A stretch of DNA of 15,650 bases. Origin: Opitutia bacterium UBA957. Lineage in GTDB: Bacteria; Verrucomicrobiota; Verrucomicrobiia; Opitutales; UBA953. The stretch covers positions 1 through 15,650 of the forward strand of contig DBCN01000002.1 in the NCBI GenBank assembly GCA_002293065.1, in the 5' to 3' direction. The notes below the pieces were generated by a model that saw nothing but the letters and a program-made list of their open reading frames with translations, did not search any database and was not told where the DNA came from. The first letter of the stretch is position 1; each line of letters starts with the position of its first letter. This document shows, in pieces, positions 6,930-14,055 of this stretch. The position numbers were made by a program, and so were the translations under genes.

Positions 6930-6933
6930 ATGA
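6886..6933 (+). CDS. Possible 15-codon leader peptide overlapping the HTH gene start
   Basis: A GTG at 6886 lies 12 nt after the GAGGAGGTG tract. It opens a 15-residue frame (MRRPSPSKPLIPPSQ, with M for the GTG) whose TGA at 6931-6933 overlaps the ATG at 6930 as ATGA, a classic arrangement for translational coupling. The peptide is rich in Pro and Ser and resembles nothing I know. It is too short to judge coding from composition, so it may be chance. Its main support is the pairing of a strong ribosome-binding sequence with an exact stop/start overlap. Confidence 0.25.
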   Translation: MRRPSPSKPLIPPSQ

Positions 6934-7265
6934 AAATCGACCTAACGCCCAGCAATTTCACGACCAAAGACGCTTTTGTCCGTGCGACCCTCTCCCGTGC
7001 CCGCGACCTCGCCGTCCAGTCCTGGGACATGGAAAACTCGGACCGGCACTCCGCCCTCGAAAAGGAAGTCGCCGCTTTGTCCAAGAACGAGTTGGCCCGT
7101 CGCCTCCTGAAGCTCCTTTCCCGCCCGAACCGCGCCCGCGCCCAGATCAGCGATGCGATGCGCGCCAAGGCCAAGGCCATGCGCAAGAAGGGCTCCCCGG
7201 TCCGCGAAATCGCCGCCGAACTCGGCGTCTCGATCCCCTCGGTCTACAACATCACCAAGGACTAA
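6930..7265 (+). CDS. Small protein with a C-terminal helix-turn-helix, function unknown
   Basis: This 111-residue protein is not one I can name. Residues 1-70 are mostly charged and helical. Residues 75-110 read as a helix-turn-helix like those in Hin-type resolvases and HTH_23 domains: MRAKAKAMRKKGSPVREIAAELGVSIPSVYNITK, with the SPVREIAAELGVS core. That suggests DNA binding. Its codon use is the same high-GC style as its neighbours, and the ATG at 6930 is preceded by an unusual AT-rich leader. It lies 38 bp before the aat ATG on the same strand, so the two may be co-transcribed. No transposase or recombinase catalytic domain is present, so it is not a complete recombinase. It could be a small regulator or a nucleoid-type protein. 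Confidence 0.7.
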   Translation: MKIDLTPSNFTTKDAFVRATLSRARDLAVQSWDMENSDRHSALEKEVAALSKNELARRLLKLLSRPNRARAQISDAMRAKAKAMRKKGSPVREIAAELGVSIPSVYNITKD

Positions 7266-7303
7266 CCTTGCGATGGTCCGCTCGGCATCGTTGATTGAAG
7301 ACG

Positions 7304-7987
7304 ATGTACGAGTGGCCCTACGGCGACCCCGCGAAAGCTCCGGCCCGAGCCCCGCTGCATGTCGGCGGCCGCTTGGACTTTCCCACCTTGTTGGCGGCTT
7401 ACCGACACGGGGTTTTTCCCTGGTACTCCGAAGACGAGCCGGTCCAGTGGTTCTGCCCGAATCCTCGGTTCGTGCTGTTGCCGGATGAACTGCGCGTGAC
7501 CGACAGCCTCCGCAAGACGATGCGGAAGAAGGGTTGGCTGGTCACCTTGGATCAGGATTTCGAGGGGGTCATGCGCCGGTGCGCGGAGGTCCCCCGCCCC
7601 GGCCAGTTCGGCACCTGGATCACCGAGGACATGATCGCGGCCTACGTGGAACTGCACCGCAAGGGCTATGCCCATAGCGTCGAGGTCACCTGGCAAGGCG
7701 AACTCGTGGGCGGGCTCTACGGCGTCAGCATTGGCCGCATCTTCCACGGCGAGTCCATGTTCCACACCCGGAGCGACGCCTCGAAAGTGGGCTTCGTCTC
7801 GCTGGTCGAACGACTCAAAGCGGCGGGTTACGTGCTCATCGATTGCCAAATGCCGACGCCGCACCTGGCCTCCTTGGGGGCCGGCGGGGTGCGCCGGTCG
7901 GACTTCTTGACCGTGCTCGCTCTGGAACGCGACCAAACGCCGGCCGCCGACGCGTGGGTTAGTCCGCTTTTTTCGAGCGTGCCTTAA
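7304..7987 (+). CDS. aat: Leucyl/phenylalanyl-tRNA-protein transferase
   Basis: Aat adds Leu or Phe from aminoacyl-tRNA to the N-terminus of proteins that begin with Arg or Lys, marking them for the ClpS/ClpAP N-degron pathway. The 227-residue product (E. coli 234) carries the family blocks AAYRHGVFPWY (31-41), WFCPNPRFVLLP (49-60), GTWITEDMIAAY (103-114), AHSVEV (123-128), ELVGGLYGV (133-141), FHGESMF (147-153), and IDCQ...HLASLGA (179-193). I chose the ATG at 7304; a TTG three codons upstream is possible. No good Shine-Dalgarno precedes either. The 3' end overlaps the convergent aroK by 29 bp. No clpS or clpA is in the window. Confidence 0.96.
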   Translation: MYEWPYGDPAKAPARAPLHVGGRLDFPTLLAAYRHGVFPWYSEDEPVQWFCPNPRFVLLPDELRVTDSLRKTMRKKGWLVTLDQDFEGVMRRCAEVPRPGQFGTWITEDMIAAYVELHRKGYAHSVEVTWQGELVGGLYGVSIGRIFHGESMFHTRSDASKVGFVSLVERLKAAGYVLIDCQMPTPHLASLGAGGVRRSDFLTVLALERDQTPAADAWVSPLFSSVP

Positions 7988-8531
7988 GCACCGCCCGCGC
8001 CTCCCGCTCGTAGACGCGCTCGACGATCACGCAGAGCTGCTGGAGCGAACGTCCGTCGGTGTAGACGGCCACCCCGGCCTTCATGTAGGCCTGCTCGCGC
8101 TTCTTCATCAGTTCGCGAATCTTCGCCTCGGGGTCTTCGCCCTTGAGGAGCGGTCGCCGGGAATTGCCCGCCGTCCGCCGCAGGATGGTGTCCACGGAGG
8201 CGAACAACGTGACGACGATGCCTTTGGCCCGGACGAGTTCGATCATGCCGGGCTGCACGACCAGCCCACCCCCGCAGGCGATGATGGCGTCCGACTCCGG
8301 GAGGAGTTCCTCCACGACCTTGCGCTCCAAGGCGCGGAAATGCTCTTCCCCTTGCTGCGCGAAAATATCCGCGATCGTGGCCCCCGCGAGTTTCTCGACG
8401 AGGTCATCGGTGTCGACGAAGGTACGGCGCCAGCGCTTGGCCAATTGTCGACCCAAGGCCGACTTCCCCGTGCCCATGAATCCGGCGAGGATCAGGTTGG
8501 GTTGCGGGTTCGACTGGGCACCGGACGGCAT
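7959..8531 (-). CDS. aroK: Shikimate kinase
   Basis: Shikimate kinase phosphorylates shikimate at the 3-OH with ATP, the fifth step of the shikimate pathway. The 190-residue product has a Walker A loop GFMGTGKS (17-24), the DTD shikimate/Mg motif at 40-42, EEHFRALE with R66, the GGG turn at 87-89, RRPLL of the lid at 125-129, and R145 in KREQAYMKAG. This is the full catalytic set. The frame opens upstream at a TTG (8573), but the ATG at 8531 leaves a more usual N-terminus before NLILAGFMG. The C-terminus carries about 15 extra basic residues compared with E. coli AroK. It lies 66 bp after the exported hypothetical gene and overlaps aat tail to tail. Confidence 0.95.
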   Translation of the reverse strand: MPSGAQSNPQPNLILAGFMGTGKSALGRQLAKRWRRTFVDTDDLVEKLAGATIADIFAQQGEEHFRALERKVVEELLPESDAIIACGGGLVVQPGMIELVRAKGIVVTLFASVDTILRRTAGNSRRPLLKGEDPEAKIRELMKKREQAYMKAGVAVYTDGRSLQQLCVIVERVYEREARAVLKARSKKAD

Positions 8532-8597
8532 GCGGCAAGGCAAGGGCGTCCCCTGCCTTTCGGCAAGCGACAATCCTAGCCGCCGAAACCAACGAAA

Positions 8598-9500
8598 TTA
8601 CTTGAGCAAGGCGAGGGCGGCCTTGGCTCGCGGCGCCAAGCGTTCGGAGAGGCCCTTGGAGGCGGCTTCGAGCTGCGCCTTGTCGGCTACGCTGAACAAG
8701 GTCGGCACCGCATCCCAGGCGGCCTCGGTCACTTCGTTGGCCGGGCCCTTCAAGAGGGCCAGCACGGTGACCTTATCGGCCTTCAGGGTCGGGCGAACCG
8801 CCACGATCCGCAACCAGGCGCCCTTCACCGCCAGCGGGGCTTTTTCGATTTCGGCGTAAGCCGGAAAGCCGCGACCGACTTGGGCGATGGGCAGGCGTAA
8901 GATTTCATCTTCGGTCTGCTTGACCTCCGCCCGCTGGGTCAACGCCGTGAGGCGCTTCCACAGCAAGGGAGCCGCGGCGTCCGCATCGATGCGGCGCAGC
9001 AGACGGACGGCGCGCGCCGCCGTATCGCCTTCCGGAGACTTGGTCAGCTCGCTCAACTCCGCGACGCTGAGGGCGGTCGCCTTCTGCCCGAGGTCAAGGG
9101 CGCGCTCGGTGGCGGCGAGCTTGCCGAGGGTCGAAGCCACCTCCGGCGCCGGATAGTTCTTCAACGGCTCCTGACCGAGCGACGAAAACGGCGCGACGGC
9201 CGGGTCGAACTGCAAAGCCACATCGAGGGCGCCCTGCTCCTCGGCATCCTTACTCGCGGCCCGCTGCGCCCGGAGTTTACCGAACCAAGCAGCCGCCTCC
9301 GGCGAGGGGTTGGCGAACTGACGTGACGTGTTGATGACGGCCTGCATGGCCTTCACGCGGGGCTCATTGGCGTCAGCTTCTTTGGCCTTGGCCGCAGCCA
9401 CCGCCTTAGCGGGGGCCTTGGGGGCGGCTTTGTCTTCGGCGTGCGCGACGGAACTCACCGAAGCGGCGGCGAGAAGCAGGAAAAGGGAGGAAGGTTTCAT
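8598..9500 (-). CDS. Exported alanine-rich protein of unknown function
   Basis: This 300-residue protein is not one I recognise. Residues 1-21 form a clear Sec signal peptide: MKPS, a hydrophobic LFLLLAAA core, and an AHA cleavage site before E22. A Lys/Ala/Glu-rich linker follows at 22-46. The rest is predicted to be almost all alpha-helical, with Ala- and Leu-rich helices that look like HEAT or armadillo-type repeats, including a weak repeat TAARAVRLLRRIDADAAAPLLWKRL. No catalytic motif, cysteine pair or membrane anchor is visible. Its start is 30 bp after the stop of the Gfo/Idh/MocA gene and its stop is 66 bp before aroK, so it may form one transcript with them. No ribosome-binding sequence is seen. 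Confidence 0.72.
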   Translation of the reverse strand: MKPSSLFLLLAAASVSSVAHAEDKAAPKAPAKAVAAAKAKEADANEPRVKAMQAVINTSRQFANPSPEAAAWFGKLRAQRAASKDAEEQGALDVALQFDPAVAPFSSLGQEPLKNYPAPEVASTLGKLAATERALDLGQKATALSVAELSELTKSPEGDTAARAVRLLRRIDADAAAPLLWKRLTALTQRAEVKQTEDEILRLPIAQVGRGFPAYAEIEKAPLAVKGAWLRIVAVRPTLKADKVTVLALLKGPANEVTEAAWDAVPTLFSVADKAQLEAASKGLSERLAPRAKAALALLK

Positions 9501-9530
9501 GGACGTGGGCGGAGGCTTGAGGCGAAGGGA

Positions 9531-10820
9531 TTAGATCGTCCAAGGCCCGCGGAGGATGGGCGAGTGCAGGCGGTCGGCCTGGGCATCACCGACGAAGCCG
9601 GAGCCATCGGGCTTGAACTTGAGCTTTCGGCCGAGCCGCACGGATAAGGCGGCGAGGTTCACCAAAGTGGAGCTATGGAAAGCCTCGTTGACGCCGTAAC
9701 CGAAGGGCCGGCGCTCCCGCGAGGAGAGGTCAAAATCGTCCTCCTGACGCTCGGGCAGCGGGTATTCCATGGCCTTACGGATGAGCTCCGGACGGTCGGA
9801 GCGCATGTTCGCGAATAATTTGCCGTTCGGGCCTTCGAGGAAGGGCTTCTCGCCCTTCTCGGCCAGTTCCGATTCGAGGATGATGCGCGTGCCGTCGGCG
9901 TAGGTCAGCGTGACGGTCTTCCAGACGCCGCAGGCGACCGGATCCTGCGGCGGGGCGTCGGACTCGACGGAGACCGGGAACTCGTTGTCCTTCCCGATGA
10001 AATATTGCACCGGGTCGATGAAGTGCTGCCCCATGTCGCCCAAGCCACCTTGGTCGAAATTCCAATAGCCGCGGAAGGAGCCGTGGCAGCGGTGGGGGTG
10101 ATACGGGATCAGCGGCGAAGGCCCGCAATACATGTCCCAGTCCAGGTTGGCCGGCACGGCCTGCGGCGTGAGGTTGGGCCGACCCGTCCAGAGATTCACC
10201 TTCCAAGCGATGCCACCGACGCAGGCGAGCCGGACGGTCAAGGGGCCACCGAGGACGCCGCTGGCGACGACGCGACGGATTTCGCGAGCCGGACCGACGC
10301 CGTAATAGTTCGTGGTATTGAGTCGGAACCAAGTATTGATGCGGAATGGCACGCCCGTCTCCTGCACGACCTTCCGGAGGGCGAGGCCTTCACCGATCGT
10401 GCGGGTCATGGGTTTCTCGCACCAGACGGACTTCCCCAGGCGCGCGGCCGCGGCGGAGATAACGCCGTGCCAGTGCGGGGGCGTGCAGACGTGGACGACA
10501 TCGGCGTCGGCGAGGCCGATGATCTCACGGAAATCTCGCGTGCTCTTCGGCGTACCGCCACCGGCGGCTTGCACCTGGTTAACGCGGTTCTTGGCATGGT
10601 TGTCATCCACGTCGCAGACCGCGAGGATGCGGTGCGCGCCCTTCATGTGGTCACCGAAGTGGGCGCCTGAACCGGAAATGCCGCCGCAACCGACGATGAC
10701 GTGGTTGAGCGTCTCGCTCGGGGGCACGAAACCGCGGCCCAAGACATGGCGTGGGATGATGGTGAAGCCAGCGGCCGCAAGGGCGGTCTTCTGGAGGAAG
10801 GAACGACGGGGTAATCGCAT
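9531..10820 (-). CDS. Tat-exported Gfo/Idh/MocA-family oxidoreductase
   Basis: This family uses bound NAD(P) to oxidise or reduce sugars and related polyols. The 429-residue protein starts with a twin-arginine signal, RRSFLQK at 5-11, followed by a hydrophobic AALAAAGFTIIP-like segment, so it probably acts in the periplasm. A Rossmann nucleotide-binding motif VIVGCGGISG lies at 41-50, and the catalytic EKP triad is at 135-137 in WCEKPMTRT. The C-terminal domain has the family motif GGLGDMGQHFIDP at about 258-270. I chose the ATG at 10820 because the twin-arginine motif follows it directly; the frame is open further upstream. An AAGGAGGT tract lies 24 nt upstream, too far for standard use. The substrate is not predictable. 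Secreted family members like this are common in PVC bacteria and usually tied to polysaccharide use. Confidence 0.9.
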   Translation of the reverse strand: MRLPRRSFLQKTALAAAGFTIIPRHVLGRGFVPPSETLNHVIVGCGGISGSGAHFGDHMKGAHRILAVCDVDDNHAKNRVNQVQAAGGGTPKSTRDFREIIGLADADVVHVCTPPHWHGVISAAAARLGKSVWCEKPMTRTIGEGLALRKVVQETGVPFRINTWFRLNTTNYYGVGPAREIRRVVASGVLGGPLTVRLACVGGIAWKVNLWTGRPNLTPQAVPANLDWDMYCGPSPLIPYHPHRCHGSFRGYWNFDQGGLGDMGQHFIDPVQYFIGKDNEFPVSVESDAPPQDPVACGVWKTVTLTYADGTRIILESELAEKGEKPFLEGPNGKLFANMRSDRPELIRKAMEYPLPERQEDDFDLSSRERRPFGYGVNEAFHSSTLVNLAALSVRLGRKLKFKPDGSGFVGDAQADRLHSPILRGPWTI

Positions 10821-10959
10821 GGTCGAGGGGTAGAGTCGTTCGAGACCTCCTTCAATCCCTATAGTTCCCCATCGCCCAATAAAATGAGGTATATGAGCCT
10901 TACCGTTCGTAAGGAAGGGGGACTTGCCTGCAGGCCATCCGCCGACCACCTTGCGTGCC
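10821..10959. promoter_or_regulatory. Divergent intergenic region with a small perfect palindrome
   Basis: This 139-bp gap separates the minus-strand oxidoreductase from the plus-strand FAH gene. It contains an exact inverted repeat at 10898-10914: CCTTAC, a 5-nt spacer CGTTC, then GTAAGG. A TATATG at 10890-10895 is a possible -10 for the FAH gene with a poor -35. AAGGAGGT on the minus strand (10852-10845) matches the anti-SD perfectly but is 24 nt from its ATG. No T-run follows the palindrome, so an operator is likelier than a terminator, though chance is possible. Confidence 0.4.
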
Positions 10960-11766
10960 ATGCGCGTCTACGCCTTCACCGAACCAACCACCCGCGAAAG
11001 CGTGCTGGCCGCACAAGACGCTGCGGGGGTTTGGCGTGAAGCGGTCATCCAGGCGGGGCGCTTCACGCTGACGGAACGCATCGTCGACCATCGCCACCCT
11101 GCCCGCGGTGCACCCTTCAGCCCACGGGCCATCTTCTGCGCGGGCGTCAACTATGCCGACCATGCCAAGGAATTCGGTAGCCAGCAGCAGGCGCACCCCA
11201 CCATCTTCATGAAAAACCCGGCCAGCACCACGGGCGCGGGTCCGGTGCTGCTGCCGCGCTTCCTGCGCAGCGATGCGGTCGACTATGAAGCCGAGCTGGC
11301 CGTGGTGATCGGGCGCGACTGCCATAACGTCACGCCCGCCCAAGCCCTCGACCACGTGCTCGCCTACACGTGCGCCAACGACGTCTCCGCGCGCGATTGG
11401 CAAAAAGAATGGGGCGGCGGCCAATGGAGCCGCGGCAAGTCCTTCGACACCTTCTGCCCGCTGGGCCCCTGCTTGGTGACGCCCGACGAGATTCCCGACC
11501 CGCAGAAGCTGCAGGTTTCCTTCCGACTGAACGGCGTCACGATGCAGTCCGCGGCGACCGCGACGATGCAGTTCTCCGTCGCCGACCTCATCGCTTTCCT
11601 GGCGGCGAGTTCCACGTTGCCCGCCGGCTCCGTCATCCTCACCGGCACGCCCGCCGGCGTCGGCATGGCGCAAAAGCCACCCCGCTGGCTGCGGCCCGGA
11701 GATGTGATGGAAGTCGAAATCACCGGCATCGGCATCCTCCGCAACGAGGTCCACGAAGAAGCCTAG
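10960..11766 (+). CDS. Fumarylacetoacetate hydrolase-family protein
   Basis: FAH-superfamily enzymes hydrolyse or decarboxylate C-C bonds of acylpyruvates and related beta-diketo acids, with a Mg or Ca ion in the active site. The 268-residue product has the core fold signals AGVNYADHAKEFG (61-73), FMKNPAS, and the metal ligands E110 and E112 in DYEAELAVVIG, then D141 in CANDVSARDW. KSFDTFCPLGPC (160-171) and TGTPAGVG (228-235) are also typical. I chose the ATG at 10960; in-frame codons upstream look non-coding. The next gene, a PaaK/CapK-like adenylate-forming enzyme, begins 63 bp downstream on the same strand and may share a transcript. A specific substrate cannot be assigned. Confidence 0.9.
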   Translation: MRVYAFTEPTTRESVLAAQDAAGVWREAVIQAGRFTLTERIVDHRHPARGAPFSPRAIFCAGVNYADHAKEFGSQQQAHPTIFMKNPASTTGAGPVLLPRFLRSDAVDYEAELAVVIGRDCHNVTPAQALDHVLAYTCANDVSARDWQKEWGGGQWSRGKSFDTFCPLGPCLVTPDEIPDPQKLQVSFRLNGVTMQSAATATMQFSVADLIAFLAASSTLPAGSVILTGTPAGVGMAQKPPRWLRPGDVMEVEITGIGILRNEVHEEA

Positions 11767-11829
11767 GCGAAAAGGCCGACGAGCTTTGCGTTTGGGGAGA
11801 TTCCCGCTTGCTTGACGCCTGCCACGCTC

Positions 11830-13062
11830 ATGCCCAGTTCAACCCTTCCCTTGCCTGCGACCAGCCCGACCACTTGGTCGGCCACGCTCGCGCAGACCCA
11901 GGATGTGCCGTTTTACGAGCGGGCCGACTGGGTCCGGGCGCTAGGGGACCCGTCGATCAACTTGGCCGAGCTACCGCGCATCAGTAAGCAAGAACTGCGC
12001 GAGCACTCACCCGAGGGTTTCCTCCCCCGCCGCTTCTCGTTGGCGGCGCTGACCGCAGCCGGCCTCATCGAAGAAGAAAGCACCTCGGGCACCTCCGGCG
12101 CGAGCGTCCGCGTCATCTTCGGGCGGACGTGGTGGGCCGAGCAGGAAGCCCGTGCCCTCCAGCGGAATCCCTTCATCCGCTCGCTGCTCACCGCCGATCC
12201 GGGCGCGAAGCGGGCCGTGTTCACGACGCCGGGCTGCAGCGGGGTCAGCTGCTTCGCCCGCTGGCTCAACGTCGAGCAGCGCACCCTGGATTCGACGCTC
12301 TACGTCAACCAAGAGCGCATCCCCTTCAGCCTACCCGAGGCGAAACTCGCCAAGATGGCGGAAGAGACGGCCACCTGGGCCCCGACCTTCCTCGATGTCG
12401 ACCCCGTGCACGGGATGTGGTTCGCGCTCTACTGCGAGCGGCACGGCCTGCGCTTCCCCTCGCTCCGCTTCATCCTCACCAGCTACGAATACACCAGCGT
12501 CGTCCATCGCCGCATCCTGGAACGGGTCTTCGGCGTACCCGTGATCAACCTCTACGGGTCCAGCGAAACCGGACACCTCCTCATCGAAGCGGACGGTTCG
12601 GTCGCGGCGCCCAGCACGCAGACCGCCACGCTGGAGCTCGTCGACCGCGACACCCGCGGCGTCGGGCAATTCCTCGTCACCACCCATACCAACCCCTACC
12701 TGCCGCTCCTGCGTTACGCCATCGGCGACTACGCGGAACAGGCCGGCGCCGGCTATATCGTCCATGGTCGCGTCCGCGACGCCTTGCGGCGGGCCGATGG
12801 GTCGGTGGCAACGACCCGCCAGGTCGACGCGCTGTTCGCGGACTTGGAGGACATCGCCCATTACCAGGTCCGCCAGCAGGCCGACGGTACGCTCGAAATC
12901 TTCCTCATGCCGGTGGCGGTGGGCGAGGACTTGACCGCCAGCGCGGCGCTCCTTGGTTCACGCCTGACTGCCCTCCTCGGTGGCGAGGTCACGGTGCGCA
13001 CGGGCGTCATGATCGCCCCCGAAGACTCCGGGAAGTTCCGCCTGACTGTCCGACTGGGCTGA
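11830..13062 (+). CDS. PaaK/CapK-like adenylate-forming enzyme, phenylacetate-CoA ligase family
   Basis: This 410-residue protein belongs to the phenylacetate-CoA ligase / coenzyme F390 synthetase type of ANL adenylating enzymes, which activate a carboxylate with ATP. It has the P-loop STSGTSG (84-90), YGSSETG (242-248), the ribose-binding region LLRYAIGDYA (293-302), GRVRDALRRADGS (313-325), and a C-terminal SGKFR at 400-404 with candidate catalytic Lys402. Whether the product is a CoA thioester, or the enzyme loads another carrier, is unknown. Length is near the usual 430. An in-frame TTG at 11812 is an alternative start; I prefer the ATG. It could act with the adjacent FAH-family enzyme, but no other pathway genes are nearby. 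Confidence 0.82.
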   Translation: MPSSTLPLPATSPTTWSATLAQTQDVPFYERADWVRALGDPSINLAELPRISKQELREHSPEGFLPRRFSLAALTAAGLIEEESTSGTSGASVRVIFGRTWWAEQEARALQRNPFIRSLLTADPGAKRAVFTTPGCSGVSCFARWLNVEQRTLDSTLYVNQERIPFSLPEAKLAKMAEETATWAPTFLDVDPVHGMWFALYCERHGLRFPSLRFILTSYEYTSVVHRRILERVFGVPVINLYGSSETGHLLIEADGSVAAPSTQTATLELVDRDTRGVGQFLVTTHTNPYLPLLRYAIGDYAEQAGAGYIVHGRVRDALRRADGSVATTRQVDALFADLEDIAHYQVRQQADGTLEIFLMPVAVGEDLTASAALLGSRLTALLGGEVTVRTGVMIAPEDSGKFRLTVRLG

Positions 13063-13109
13063 ACTGCCCGAAAAAACGGCAAAGTCGGCGTTTCTTCGCT
13101 TCTGGCTGG

Positions 13110-13143
13110 AAAACCGCCCGAAGACCGCCCAAGGTGGTTTTTT
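13110..13143 (+). terminator. Terminator-like hairpin in the leader of ilvE
   Basis: AAAACCGCC (13110-13118) pairs with GGTGGTTTT (13133-13141) in a 9-bp stem with one G-U pair and a 14-nt loop. A run of six T occurs at 13138-13143. This is the layout of an intrinsic terminator, but it ends only 6 nt before the ilvE ATG, and its right arm includes AAGGTGG, the best ribosome-binding candidate for ilvE. It may terminate the upstream transcript, attenuate ilvE, or hide its ribosome-binding site. Confidence 0.5.
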
Positions 13144-13149
13144 ACATCG

Positions 13150-14019
13150 ATGGAAGTCTATATCGACGGAAAGTTTTACCCCAAGGCCGACGCCAAAATC
13201 TCGGTCTTCGACCATGGTTTTCTCTACGGTGACGGCATCTTCGAGGGCATCCGCCTCTACCAAGGCTGCGTCTTCCGCTTGGATGAGCACCTCGAGCGCC
13301 TGGAGATGTCCGCCAAGGCCATCTGCCTGACGATGCCTTGGACGCGTCAGCAGATCGCCGACATCGTCTGTGAATCCTGCCGCCGCAACAACCTGACCGA
13401 CGGGTACATCCGCCTCGTCGTATCGCGCGGCTTCGGCGACCTCGGCCTTTCGCCGAAGAACTGCCCCACCCCGTCGATCATCTGCATCGCCGACACCATC
13501 AAGCTCTACCCCGAGGAACTCTACACCACGGGCATGAAGATCATCACCTCGCCGACGCGCCGCATCAGCCCGGCCGCGCTCCCGCCGATGATCAAGTCCC
13601 TGAACTACCTGAACAACATCATGGCCAAGATCGAAGCCCAACAGCACGGCTTCCACGAGTGCCTGATGCTCAACGAACAGGGCTACGTCTCCGAGTGCAC
13701 CGGCGACAACGTGTTCCTCATCCATAAGGGTCGCCTCATCACCCCCGCTTCCCACACGGGCGCGCTCGTCGGCATCACCCGCCAAGTCGCCCTGGAAGTC
13801 GCCGCCGCCCTCGGCATCCCGACCGTCGAGACCAACATCACCCGTTACGACGTCTGGAACGCCGACGAGTGCTTCCTCACCGGGACCGCCGCCGAAGTCA
13901 TCCCGGTCATCGAAGTCGACGCCCGCACCATCGGTTCCGGCAAGCCCGGCCCGTTGACGGCCAAGATCCTCGCCGAGTTCCGCAAGAAGGCTTCCCGCGA
14001 AGGCGCGATGATCCGCTAA
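13150..14019 (+). CDS. ilvE: Branched-chain amino acid aminotransferase
   Basis: IlvE reversibly transaminates the keto acids of leucine, isoleucine and valine, the last step in their synthesis, using PLP in a fold-type IV enzyme. The 289-residue protein is the shorter archaeal/PVC-type form. The N-terminus has KISVFDHGFLYGDGIFEGIR (16-35). The PLP lysine is K149 in IKSLNYLNNI, and E182 (SECTGDNVF) and TGTAAEV (244-250) bind the cofactor. These motifs favour BCAT over the related D-amino-acid transaminase and aminodeoxychorismate lyase. The ATG at 13150 is well fixed by the conserved N-terminus. The leader has a terminator-like hairpin immediately upstream. A 36-bp gap with a second hairpin leads to the ABC transporter gene. 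Confidence 0.93.
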   Translation: MEVYIDGKFYPKADAKISVFDHGFLYGDGIFEGIRLYQGCVFRLDEHLERLEMSAKAICLTMPWTRQQIADIVCESCRRNNLTDGYIRLVVSRGFGDLGLSPKNCPTPSIICIADTIKLYPEELYTTGMKIITSPTRRISPAALPPMIKSLNYLNNIMAKIEAQQHGFHECLMLNEQGYVSECTGDNVFLIHKGRLITPASHTGALVGITRQVALEVAAALGIPTVETNITRYDVWNADECFLTGTAAEVIPVIEVDARTIGSGKPGPLTAKILAEFRKKASREGAMIR

Positions 14020-14027
14020 GGCCGTCC

Positions 14028-14047
14028 TTCCGGGCCCGAACCCGGAA
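14028..14047 (+). repeat. Perfect hairpin between ilvE and the ABC transporter gene
   Basis: TTCCGGG (14028-14034) and CCCGGAA (14041-14047) form an exact 7-bp stem with a 6-nt loop (CCCGAA). No T-run follows, so it is not a normal intrinsic terminator. The GGAA in its right arm is 8 nt before the ATG at 14056 and is the only ribosome-binding candidate, so folding could reduce translation. The stem is seen directly; the role is inference. Confidence 0.4.
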
Positions 14048-14055
14048 ACTGCCGC

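Noticed and set aside
6863..7294. Frame of 143 codons starting at a TTG at 6863, overlapping the HTH gene
   Set aside because: Its product is Arg/Pro-rich without a motif, and the overlapping frame from 6930 has a plausible HTH and normal composition.
8532..8573. TTG at 8573 as the start of aroK
   Set aside because: It adds 14 residues with no family similarity before the usual short N-terminus; the ATG at 8531 is simpler.
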